DNA of 40,888 nt, taken from JAHJDR01 sp964609965. Its GTDB lineage: Bacteria; UBA10199; JADGCS01. Of the stretch, positions 34,601 through 40,888 are shown one piece after another (position 1 is the stretch's first letter; every line of letters begins with the position of its first letter). Both the position numbers and the translations under genes were made by a program. Under the pieces are notes generated by a model. The model searched no databases and was not told the DNA's origin. It was given only the letters and a program-made list of their open reading frames with translations. The stretch is taken from NCBI GenBank assembly GCA_964609965.1, contig CAZSTS010000022.1:1-40888 (forward strand), written 5' to 3'.

Positions 34601-34665
34601 TGGAAGAGTTCTTGTGGATTAAAATAAGACGCAGTTATGTCAGTCTCTTGTGTCAGTTCGCCCAT
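31624..34665 (-). CDS. EF-hand / DUF2817 (M14-like) / M24 fusion hydrolase
   Basis: This 1013-residue protein has three parts. Residues about 20-65 hold an EF-hand: the second loop DINQDGQIELSE (47-58) has the canonical D-x-N-x-D spacing, and the first (25-32) is partial. Residues about 175-500 match DUF2817, an M14 carboxypeptidase-like domain: HGVE (H217, E220), DVHTG (His near 392) and PEAGT (Glu near 460) are the expected zinc and catalytic positions. Residues about 560-960 are an M24 aminopeptidase-P-like pita-bread domain with TGHGLGMEHHEAP and SIEPGIYI, but the two Asp ligands read VEFGG and YSELET, and the last ligand region reads RHSHT. M24 activity is therefore uncertain. There is no signal peptide, so it is probably cytoplasmic. 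It has an AAAGGG ribosome binding site. Confidence 0.82.
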   Translation of the reverse strand: MGELTQETDITASYFNPQELFQLLDFTDKNGDLVITGKKEGYVSVADINQDGQIELSEAKYYLATLNFPRQQRELYELTGTDQMRISELFEDRIQQINANSEETTDNGELLTLSEYMLISGLEFIKPRALTLLSALPEDMSERAWAASSLRYFSNTYEESRDTFLNKISALQAEFPEISQTSIPVESEDFSNLTVDVAFIPATQTSKHCLVLISGTHGVEGFYGSAQQQYLLDQISSGRIDRSNVGIMLVHAYNPWGMRNELRFMEDGVDGNRNNLYQGTHAELENPTYAEVDATINPEGAFAENAEWRQGFRWKSIKQLHQYGKTEHPHNPISAINVGRTILRQAILQGQSEFPGGISFAGTSYADQLAPLTEFYKKHTEPYNEIVLMDVHTGLGEYGRVHYLSVDEDIPQEQRDRLSTMFGDVTFIDKESDEFYTVDGYLIGYLQNQSREDQNVLCIAPEAGTVGLGTLNQIDSLKTLIGMCQFGRDGAETPEDELFARQDTLGFLNPRHALWRELIIVQAANKLNNLFKVWANEDKESELKTGKVCVPDVLPYVQGYEIPATEYCDRIESVRLYLAEHELDAHVVSSEIALRYLTGVDFVPMERPFFMIIFRDQRQPRLLIPIMERTHFESQLKAIGLTDVESLTYNEYMAEPGHCWHDQMALLLKDTDRIAIEPSLPFDRALAIRDNYGEAPDSHVFMDNITEQLRTVKSDDEIALIRNASDYAVAGMEKLYVTTYPKMSIIHIFSLGKKVLQKILTDFHEHGVSPSGIHNSALIAAWPDNHSSDPHYIPQLTDRIERGAIHMAFVEFGGYYSELETKVECKKTSPEEKYYYDLMMKSREAALSLLGPGVTGAEVDEAAKQVFYDAELTYEQILHRTGHGLGMEHHEAPFLVAGDKTILEPGMVVSIEPGIYIKGRSEEVAPGVYQPIDGDKCEPEEDCPGAGGYRHSHTYLITETGYEDLTPFTTDWEDVTTYKGGAGAKMMGFFIERALKFKEYEELQQERLDGQID

Positions 34666-34770
34666 ATTATGCCCTTTCTTACGATGTGAGTCTGCCCCCC
34701 TGTGACTTGATGGGATAGTAAAAAATGGAGATTAATGTAAAGGTTTTTAGGAAATATTTATTGAAAGTGC

Positions 34771-34796
34771 AAAAAAGCGTATTCTGGAAAGAACGC
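34771..34796 (-). terminator. Probable terminator of the AbiE-like operon
   Basis: On the minus strand, GCGT (34796-34793) and a 3-bp inner stem pair back to ACGC (34780-34777), followed by six T (34776-34771). It lies about 140 bp after the nucleotidyltransferase stop. The stem is short and bulged. Confidence 0.45.
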
Positions 34797-34859
34797 CTTA
34801 TTAAGCCCTCGGGAATGAGTAGGAATTTGATTTGGAAACTTGAGGCTAGATGCAGGGCG

Positions 34860-34894
34860 AAAGTCCAAAGTCGAAGGTCAAAGGTCGAAGATGT
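34860..34894. repeat. Degenerate heptamer array
   Basis: Five 7-bp units, AAAGTCC, AAAGTCG, AAGGTCA, AAGGTCG and AAGATGT, lie in the 273-bp gap 34666-34938 between two minus-strand genes. Besides this array and the terminator at 34771-34796 I see nothing else in that gap. Confidence 0.55.
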
Positions 34895-34938
34895 TTCCCT
34901 GACATTTGACCAAATACACGCTAGACACACCAAGCAAA

Positions 34939-35784
34939 TCATGTCTTTAACACTGTTGTTATAAGTTTCGCACATTCTGTTGCAATTACAGTGCGCTCCG
35001 TAGGATTGTCTGCCATAAAACGAGCCGCTCTTTGTGGACCAATAGCTAAAGGATCAGTGAATAATTTGTTGAGAATGACAATTCCTTCTTTGACTAAACC
35101 ATTGTTTTTGATCTTTTGATATTCTTCAATGAGAGCGGCGAGGCCACCAGGGTAATTTTTGAGACAATAATAAATATCATAAGCATCTTTTGGTTCTTTG
35201 CGGGATTCAAAGGTAATGGTCTTAACAATGATATAGGTTGCTCCATTAACCACTAAGACATTTTCTGTGTGCTTAATGCCATCTTGTAAAATAGCAGTTA
35301 CAGCAACATTAACAGGGTTATTAAAAACCAAATCTATACCTCTTGCTTTGTGTACATGTACACCGGTTTGTACCTTTTCACGAAAGCCCTTTTTTGATTT
35401 GCCACCGTACTCAGGTCCAACAAGATCAACACAAATTACATGTTCGTCAGGCCCAATAGTTATAGGTTTTTCAAAAGAGAATTTAAGCTCTTGTCCGGTT
35501 TTGTCTTTGCGATACCTAAAACCATGGCTAAAAAGCATCTCGGCAATTGTAGCGTATTGATCATCAGAAATTTCTTTAAAGTTTACCGCAAAATCAATGT
35601 CGTAAGTACCGATATGGCCTGTTGTTTTTTCGCGATCAATTAGGATTTTGGGCACTAAACCGCCAACGAGCACAAAGTGCTTTCTATATGGGCCAAGACA
35701 CGATACAACTTCGAGCATCACAGATTTGCAAGCTTCGGCAACGTCTTGTCTAAAATCTTTTGATGTTTTTGCTTTTTTTGTCAT
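34939..35784 (-). CDS. AbiEii-like nucleotidyltransferase toxin
   Basis: This 281-residue protein has a nucleotidyltransferase core: LVGGLVPKILIDRE, then GTYDIDFAVNF, where GG and the Asp pair (D-x-D) are the metal-binding signature of the Pol-beta-like superfamily. Downstream, RKEPKDAYDIYYCLKNY is the KDxxD motif seen in AbiEii/MenT-type toxins. AbiEii-family proteins modify tRNA or otherwise block growth, and act in phage abortive infection. It follows the AbiEi-like gene with a 2-bp gap, the usual antitoxin-toxin order. Family assignment is by motif only. Confidence 0.75.
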   Translation of the reverse strand: MTKKAKTSKDFRQDVAEACKSVMLEVVSCLGPYRKHFVLVGGLVPKILIDREKTTGHIGTYDIDFAVNFKEISDDQYATIAEMLFSHGFRYRKDKTGQELKFSFEKPITIGPDEHVICVDLVGPEYGGKSKKGFREKVQTGVHVHKARGIDLVFNNPVNVAVTAILQDGIKHTENVLVVNGATYIIVKTITFESRKEPKDAYDIYYCLKNYPGGLAALIEEYQKIKNNGLVKEGIVILNKLFTDPLAIGPQRAARFMADNPTERTVIATECAKLITTVLKT

Positions 35785-35786
35785 AG

Positions 35787-36818
35787 CTAAAATTTAATTA
35801 ACCTTTCTCTTAAAAATGCAGCCTGTTCCTTGCCGCGAGTAGGTGTTGCCATGAGATCAAGATAAAGTTGAATGTTGCCGGCAATTTTAAAATTATTCTT
35901 TTTTTGCACAAAATCAAACACACCTTCATCATAGGGCTCATAGATTCTTATGTTTTCACCACGCTCTACAGGAACGATTCCATTAACATTGTCTAAAAAA
36001 TCTTTAATATACAACTCTACTATTGTCACATCAGCAAAGGGAGCAAGCATTGAAGCCCCGGCAGTGCCTGTAAGAATAACTTTTTTTTTAGACAAAAGAC
36101 TCCAAGCTTTTGAAACAAGGTTTCCTCTTGGATTGATTTGACAGTAATATTTTCCAATAATTCTATTCTTTTTCATTGAATAGCGACTTGCCCATTCATC
36201 AAGTAAAAGGTCTGGCTCAATCAAACGTATACCAACTCTTTTTTGTATAGTAATAAAGCCCATTTCTTCAATGGCCTTTGTTGCTTTGGTCACTAAAGCA
36301 GGACTTACCTCTGCTGTTTTAGCTAAATCTAGAGCCTTAAGTGTATTGGGGTAGTTTTGCAATAAGGAACGCACTATGCGAGATGACTTTTTACTAAAGA
36401 TATCAACTGCCATCTGTAGGGCTGGATACCTGTTTGGTTTATCTCTGATTTCAATAGAAAAACTATTTGATTTATTCGTATTTTGACGTTTTCTTTCAAT
36501 ATAACAATTGCCTGATAGATCTGCAAAATTGACATTTTTTTTTATTAAATAATCTTGTGAACCTGGGGGAAAATACGTAGCAAGTAATAAGAGATTTTGT
36601 TTTGTGAGGTTAGATTTTTTGAGTATGGATTCAATAAATGAGGGATAAGGGTAGGTACAAGGAACTACAATAAAACGGTAGGTGTTAGCATTGATATTAG
36701 CATCAAGACAAATATCATTGCTGCGTATCACAATGCTTTTTATATGCCACGTGGGAAAAAGAGTCCCAAATTCTTTTTTGAACAGGTTTAAAAGACGTAT
36801 TTTAGAGAATGTTTTCAT
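35787..36818 (-). CDS. AbiEi-like winged-HTH antitoxin / regulator
   Basis: This 343-residue protein has a winged helix-turn-helix in the middle (about residues 145-200: SRIVRSLLQNYPNTLKALDL, AKTAEVSPALVTKATKAIEE, MGFITIQKRVG) and the C-terminal stretch IQLYLDLMATPTRGKEQAAFLRE, which is typical of type IV antitoxins of the AbiEi group. AbiEi proteins neutralise the AbiEii toxin without binding it and repress their own promoter. The start codon overlaps the first of four symmetric 9-bp sites upstream, which fits autoregulation. No clear ribosome binding site is seen. It is transcribed away from the kinase-type giant gene located upstream on the same strand. Confidence 0.75.
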   Translation of the reverse strand: MKTFSKIRLLNLFKKEFGTLFPTWHIKSIVIRSNDICLDANINANTYRFIVVPCTYPYPSFIESILKKSNLTKQNLLLLATYFPPGSQDYLIKKNVNFADLSGNCYIERKRQNTNKSNSFSIEIRDKPNRYPALQMAVDIFSKKSSRIVRSLLQNYPNTLKALDLAKTAEVSPALVTKATKAIEEMGFITIQKRVGIRLIEPDLLLDEWASRYSMKKNRIIGKYYCQINPRGNLVSKAWSLLSKKKVILTGTAGASMLAPFADVTIVELYIKDFLDNVNGIVPVERGENIRIYEPYDEGVFDFVQKKNNFKIAGNIQLYLDLMATPTRGKEQAAFLRERLIKF

Positions 36819-36873
36819 ATTTTACTCAGGACTATATTTTACTATATAGTAAAATAGGATGTAAAGTAAAATA
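36818..36873. promoter_or_regulatory. Symmetric four-site operator of the AbiE-like pair
   Basis: TATTTTACT occurs at 36818-36826 and 36835-36843, and its exact complement AGTAAAATA at 36848-36856 and 36865-36873. Both like-oriented pairs have 17-bp spacing, and the whole set is symmetric about 36845.5. The inner two form a perfect 22-bp palindrome (36835-36856). A -10-like TATAGT (minus strand, 36836-36831) lies between sites. The outermost site touches the start codon at 36818. Confidence 0.75.
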
Positions 36874-36922
36874 TAAAAATAAAGTAAATCTTGGTAAACA
36901 CGAGACCTTAGACCAGTTAACG

Positions 36923-39900
36923 CTAGACGCCAAACGTCTTCTTAGTCCCATTCCACGTCAAGAACATGAAAAGAAGTTTAACATAATTGTCATCAAGGCA
37001 AAGACCGCAATCAGCGAGCCTTGGGTAGGCTTGTTCTAGGGCGGCGATAGGATCACTTTGAGCTAAAAGATCCTCAATCACTGCATCGATTCCTGTTGTA
37101 TAGGCAGCTTCATCTCTGACTCTGCCCATGTTTCTAAAAAGATTTCTTAAGGTTTGTGTCTTTCTGGCAGTAGACATGATAAGTATAGGCAGCATGACTG
37201 TTTTATAGAATTCAACAAGGTAATTTTTTTCTCTTTGGGTTAAAGTTTGTACACGGCCAACGTCATAAAGAACAACTCTTCCATCATCGAGTACACCAAG
37301 ATTGCCAGGATGAAGATCATAGTGGAACACACCTGCTTTTAGCATGGCAGGGATGAGTTGATTATCAATTCGCCTTATAATGCTTTGGCGGTCATGAGGC
37401 AAAAGTTCGGCTAAGCGTCTAGAATCGACTCGTTCCATCCCTACCATAAAAGGATCTGCGAGATCATCAATATATTCTGGAACAATAAAGCCTTTTGGGA
37501 CAACAGCTTGAAGGCTTCTAGCTTTGCTGGGTTCAAGGGTAAGGTCAGTTTCTTCTAAAATAGTGCGTTCATAAAAAGCGAGGAGATCATCAACGGTTCG
37601 AGCTCCAGGCTGAATAAAGTTTGTGGCCCAAAGACAGCGGCGTAGATATTTGACTATACGTAGAGAATCCTGAATGTCCTCATATTTTGAATAGGGAATG
37701 ACTTTTAAGGCTATGTCCTGTCTTTGATATCTTGCTTCATATACACCGCCAATAGTCCCTTCTTTAATAGGGGCGCCTAAATGAAAGTTCCTGAAAGATC
37801 CTTTCTCAAAGGCTTCGGGAAAGCTAGCGCGTACGGTTCTGTGAACATCAATTTTATCTCTATGAGGGACATGTTCTTGAAAGATAGCAAACATGTCTTG
37901 CATCTCAGAAGGGACTGATGGGTGGATGCTAGCTAGTTGCATGAGTTTTTCAAAATGAGCAGCCACACCTAGGTGCCTGAGTCGTTCTCTATCCGTTGTT
38001 GCTGTTTTTAGCCGATTGTCAAGAAGCGTTCGTTGTTCGGGTTGTAAATCTGTATAAGTCCAGAGGAGTAAATTGCGAGAAAGCTTTCTTCGAGATTTAA
38101 TAAAATCAGGAACCTTCAGATTGGTGGCTTTGGCATTCAATTCAGCAGCAAAAATATCTGGAAGTATTCTTTCGGCTCTTGTGATTTCAGCATCAAGTAA
38201 AGCATTAATTTCTTCAGAGGTTCTTTGATAGCTGACTACGTCAATGTCATCTTCGGTATCTTCTCTGCTATCAAAAAGAGGTGATAATCTTTCATAGAGG
38301 TCGTCTTGAAAACCTCTTGTAGCAAGAAATTTATCAAATTCATCAATGGTGCCATCGATGTCAAATAATAATGGATTATTATGAAACATGCTTGTAGAAA
38401 TGCCTTCATTTGTTCTATCAGAGGATGATGAAAAATAGGAGTTCAATTCGAACCAGTGGGCTTCTACTGTTGCAGTTCTAAAATAAAACCTGTCAAAATA
38501 ATCTAAACCCAATTCCCAGAAATCAGCATGTTGTAAGTATTCTTTAAGAAACCGGAGTGTTCTTGTATAGGCTTTGAGCTGTTCGGTGGGAGAGTGTTTA
38601 ACTGTTCCGTGACGATAGGTCGCTCTGGCTTGTTCTCTTCTTTTTCTTGGTGGCTGGCATTCAGAGAGGATAACAAGATTAGATGTATGGCCTTTCTCAA
38701 GATATTCTTTATAGCTATTCCTTAAATCAGCCCTACTTTCATATTGTAAGAGAAAGAATTCAGATGGCGTTTGGTTGGGGTGACGGGAATAATCAATACC
38801 AAGTAGCATTTCATAATACTCATTTTCAGCAGTATGATTTTTTCTCTGTTTGAGCTGGCTTATTTTGGTTTTTACTCTTGTGCCAAAAACAAGATGATCT
38901 GTTGCTACACCAAAGACAGCTCTTTTTTCGTCTTGTGTCAATGGCCAGCCTAGAATGGTTAGTGCCCAATTTGTTCGATGCAATGTGGGGGGGCCAGCTT
39001 TGAATAAAGTTTTAAATAAACCATTGAAAAAAGCAGCTCTTGTTGTCTCTGCGCTGGCAGGCTCTAATCTTTGGAGGATAAAACTGGCGTTGACAGCGGA
39101 AGAGATGGGAAACCCTCTTTTTGTGCGCTCTCTAAGCTCAGATCCTAAGACTCGATGTAAAACGCGAATAGCAGCAAGCCTTTGATGGGCATTATGACTA
39201 TGTAGAGCGGTATCAATTGTTTGTTCATGTTGAGATAAAAAGTGGAGAGCATTTTTTTCAGAGAGTTTTGGAGGAATTTCAAAGGGATGAGGAAGGCCTA
39301 GTTCTTGGCAGGTCTGGCGTAAGAGAGGGTTAAGTGCTAGATCATCGAGTTCTGTCAGAGTGTCTGAACTTGTTGCTTGCGCTTGTATCCAGTGGTGATA
39401 GCGCTGCAATGGAAGGCCAGCCCCAGCAAAGGCAGCCAGACGTAGACGATCATCGATTTTATAGTCGTTTTGAACAAGTTCAGGAATAGCAGCTAGCTCT
39501 CGGACAAGCAAAGCCTCTGTCTGTTTATAATGGGGGAGGTCATTTGCATCCATAAAAGGTGTTTGCCAAGGAAAAAGTCCCCTGATTTGTGCCAGCAATG
39601 TGAGATCAGCGCCGCCAGAGAGCTTGATGAGCGAAAAAATCTTTTCTAGAAATTCTGCTAATAGCTCGTCTTTCTTATCATTACTTAAGCTTGAACCTTG
39701 TATTGTTCTTAATGTTGTTTCGATGTTTCCTGGTGTGGGTTGCATGAGACTTTTTTGCATCATAAGACGACAGGTTCTTTCAACCTCTACAGGGCTTTCC
39801 TCTGCGTCGAAAACTTGAGCAAAATGAGTCAAGAGATCTATGTCTACAGACACACCACCCCGACCCATTTCAGTGCGTAAGCGTGAAAACCAACCGATCA

Positions 39901-40828
39901 TAGAATTTTCTTTTTTTGCCTGTTCTCTATCCAAGGCTATTCTAAAGCCCCACTCAAGTTGTCTAGATTGACTAATAGTATTGAGATTGCTTCCAAGAGT
40001 CATACGAGAGGCAATGTTCCCCTCATATGGTGTATTACCAGGTGTTTCTTGAGGAATGGTTTGGGTTAAGAAAGTGAGCCCTTGTTCAAAAAGAGCTCGG
40101 TCTTCAAATTTTATGGCCAGGTTAAGAAGAAAACAAAGATAAGGTTTTACCATATGGTCTATTACATAAATAAGGTTTGCACATTGTGAATTAAGTGTAT
40201 CAATCTCATCATAAGAATTAACGTCATATTTATTCAGGGCTCCTATAAAAAGAGCTTCAATCTCTGTGAGAGCATATCTTAAATGTCTTTTTGCTTGTGT
40301 TGGTTCAAGGCAGGCCTGGCGAAGTTTTCCGGCAATTCTGTTATCTTTTGCAATCTCAGAAAAGTAGTTAAAGTTATATTCAGCAACAGGATCAAAGAAA
40401 AGAAATTTCTCTGTAGGTGGGGCAGCTACCTTTACAAAGGTTTTGTTGAGTTTATAGGCAATTTCTTCATCTAATACAGATGCCCTTGCTAGTATTTGAT
40501 TCAGCCTTGTTATGCCCTGGGGAACGGTTCTTTGTTCTGGATCAGAGATGTTTTTTGAAACCTGAGCATCAATGAGTCTTGTTGCAAAATCAAGGAGTGA
40601 AGTAAGTCGGTGAATGCCGCTATCAAAATCGGCAAAATTTTCGTAATATTGAGAAGCAGAATTGCGCAGATTAGAATAGCTTTTTTGAGGAATGTTTCTT
40701 TTTTTAGCCTTGCAATCATCTAATAATACCGGAAATTGATCAGCTAACGCATGTGCTAGGGCATTAATTTGTGAGGATTTTGCCCACTGTTTTTGTGGTT
40801 GATCAAAGGCAAGAACGTTACCAAGCAT
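36923..40828 (-). CDS. Giant helical protein with C-terminal ABC1/AarF-type kinase domain
   Basis: This protein has about 1301 residues from ATG 40828; the frame continues unbroken into the right-hand IS-like repeat to 40873, so the true N-terminus may be lost. The first ~1000 residues are mainly helical and not recognised. From about residue 1015 the protein resembles ABC1/AarF/UbiB kinases: a glycine-rich loop EGTIGGVYEA, DIALKVI with the ATP-binding Lys, EETDLTLEPSKA, then HYDLHPGNLGVLDDG (near 1169-1180) and VLYDVGRV, equivalent to the HxDxHPGN and DFG motifs. The UbiB-specific KxGQ motif is not seen and DFG reads DVG. UbiB proteins act in quinone synthesis; here the role is unknown. No ribosome binding site is visible. 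Confidence 0.75.
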   Translation of the reverse strand: MLGNVLAFDQPQKQWAKSSQINALAHALADQFPVLLDDCKAKKRNIPQKSYSNLRNSASQYYENFADFDSGIHRLTSLLDFATRLIDAQVSKNISDPEQRTVPQGITRLNQILARASVLDEEIAYKLNKTFVKVAAPPTEKFLFFDPVAEYNFNYFSEIAKDNRIAGKLRQACLEPTQAKRHLRYALTEIEALFIGALNKYDVNSYDEIDTLNSQCANLIYVIDHMVKPYLCFLLNLAIKFEDRALFEQGLTFLTQTIPQETPGNTPYEGNIASRMTLGSNLNTISQSRQLEWGFRIALDREQAKKENSMIGWFSRLRTEMGRGGVSVDIDLLTHFAQVFDAEESPVEVERTCRLMMQKSLMQPTPGNIETTLRTIQGSSLSNDKKDELLAEFLEKIFSLIKLSGGADLTLLAQIRGLFPWQTPFMDANDLPHYKQTEALLVRELAAIPELVQNDYKIDDRLRLAAFAGAGLPLQRYHHWIQAQATSSDTLTELDDLALNPLLRQTCQELGLPHPFEIPPKLSEKNALHFLSQHEQTIDTALHSHNAHQRLAAIRVLHRVLGSELRERTKRGFPISSAVNASFILQRLEPASAETTRAAFFNGLFKTLFKAGPPTLHRTNWALTILGWPLTQDEKRAVFGVATDHLVFGTRVKTKISQLKQRKNHTAENEYYEMLLGIDYSRHPNQTPSEFFLLQYESRADLRNSYKEYLEKGHTSNLVILSECQPPRKRREQARATYRHGTVKHSPTEQLKAYTRTLRFLKEYLQHADFWELGLDYFDRFYFRTATVEAHWFELNSYFSSSSDRTNEGISTSMFHNNPLLFDIDGTIDEFDKFLATRGFQDDLYERLSPLFDSREDTEDDIDVVSYQRTSEEINALLDAEITRAERILPDIFAAELNAKATNLKVPDFIKSRRKLSRNLLLWTYTDLQPEQRTLLDNRLKTATTDRERLRHLGVAAHFEKLMQLASIHPSVPSEMQDMFAIFQEHVPHRDKIDVHRTVRASFPEAFEKGSFRNFHLGAPIKEGTIGGVYEARYQRQDIALKVIPYSKYEDIQDSLRIVKYLRRCLWATNFIQPGARTVDDLLAFYERTILEETDLTLEPSKARSLQAVVPKGFIVPEYIDDLADPFMVGMERVDSRRLAELLPHDRQSIIRRIDNQLIPAMLKAGVFHYDLHPGNLGVLDDGRVVLYDVGRVQTLTQREKNYLVEFYKTVMLPILIMSTARKTQTLRNLFRNMGRVRDEAAYTTGIDAVIEDLLAQSDPIAALEQAYPRLADCGLCLDDNYVKLLFMFLTWNGTKKTFGV

Positions 40829-40834
40829 CGTCTG

Positions 40835-40888
40835 TGCATATGACGGCCAAAGTGGCCAGCAGGAACGGAGCAAAGTGGCCAGTTAGTC
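40835..40888. repeat. Right copy of 54-bp terminal inverted repeat, IS21-like end
   Basis: This is the exact reverse complement of positions 1-54. The border with unique sequence reads TGCATATGACGGCC, and AAAGTGGCCAG occurs twice inside. It lies 6 bp before the ATG proposed for the giant kinase-domain gene. The match ends sharply at 40835. Confidence 0.6.

Noticed and set aside
34725..34964. Plus-strand reading frame of about 79 codons in the gap before the AbiE-like pair
   Set aside because: It runs through the terminator hairpin and the heptamer array and ends inside the neighbouring gene. It has no family resemblance.
1..40888. The whole window as a composite transposon or integrated element bounded by inverted repeats
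   Set aside because: It contains dnaA, a probable oriC, rpmH, rnpA and yidC, which are core chromosomal genes. Two independent IS copies at the contig ends explain the repeats better.

Overview
The window looks like one complete contig from a low-GC Gram-negative bacterium, most likely a deltaproteobacterial-type lineage (Myxococcota, Bdellovibrionota or a related candidate phylum). Support for this: YidC has a large periplasmic domain; there are lipoprotein-type substrate-binding proteins, a type III secretion SctV and an MglA-family polarity GTPase; KorAB is of the fused gamma-alpha type; and there is a candidate sigma-54 promoter. The lineage is inference. Both ends carry the same 54-bp sequence in inverted orientation. 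Its layout (outer TG...CA, internal direct repeats of CTGGCCACTTT) resembles the ends of IS21-family insertion sequences, so the contig probably stops at two IS copies.

Layout. 1-2.0 kb: a large protein made of about six tandem XRE-like helix-turn-helix repeats. 2.1-2.8 kb: a hicAB toxin-antitoxin pair behind a candidate sigma-54 promoter. 2.8-7.9 kb: the replication-origin neighbourhood, with dnaA on the minus strand, a probable oriC holding DnaA boxes, then rpmH, rnpA, yidD, yidC and a GGQ ribosome-rescue factor on the plus strand. 8.0-9.5 kb: an FtsB/DivIC-like division protein and a HisC-type aminotransferase. 9.7-12.6 kb: 2-oxoacid:ferredoxin oxidoreductase subunits alpha and beta. 12.7-19.0 kb, minus strand: a one-TM protein, transaldolase, a small zinc-ribbon membrane protein, folK, a secreted calcium-binding-type protein, a divergent Tex-like protein and a homocysteine S-methyltransferase. 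19.1-24.2 kb: mglA, a ZIP/YraQ-type fusion transporter and an isolated sctV. 24.6-31.6 kb: a complete oligopeptide ABC uptake operon with two substrate-binding proteins (oppA1-oppA2-oppB-oppC-oppD-oppF). 31.6-34.7 kb: an EF-hand/DUF2817/M24 fusion protein. 34.9-36.8 kb: an AbiE-like antitoxin-nucleotidyltransferase pair with a symmetric four-site operator. 36.9-40.8 kb: a giant protein ending in an ABC1/AarF kinase domain, running up to the right-hand repeat.

How the genes work together. rpmH-rnpA-yidD-yidC is the classical ribosome/RNase P/membrane-insertion cluster next to dnaA. The opp operon imports peptides, and the peptidase-like fusion protein that converges on it could in principle process peptides, though nothing in the sequence shows joint regulation.

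The most unusual signals are: (i) the multi-HTH repeat protein; (ii) degenerate tandem arrays with a strict 7-bp period, a different unit at each site, in at least five intergenic gaps; (iii) the four-site symmetric operator of the AbiE-like pair; (iv) three multi-domain fusions (ZIP-permease, EF-hand-DUF2817-M24, helical giant-ABC1 kinase); (v) a MITE-like 120-bp palindrome with a second half-copy; and (vi) a mglA promoter placed so that the transcript would be leaderless. All calls were made by eye, without database searches.
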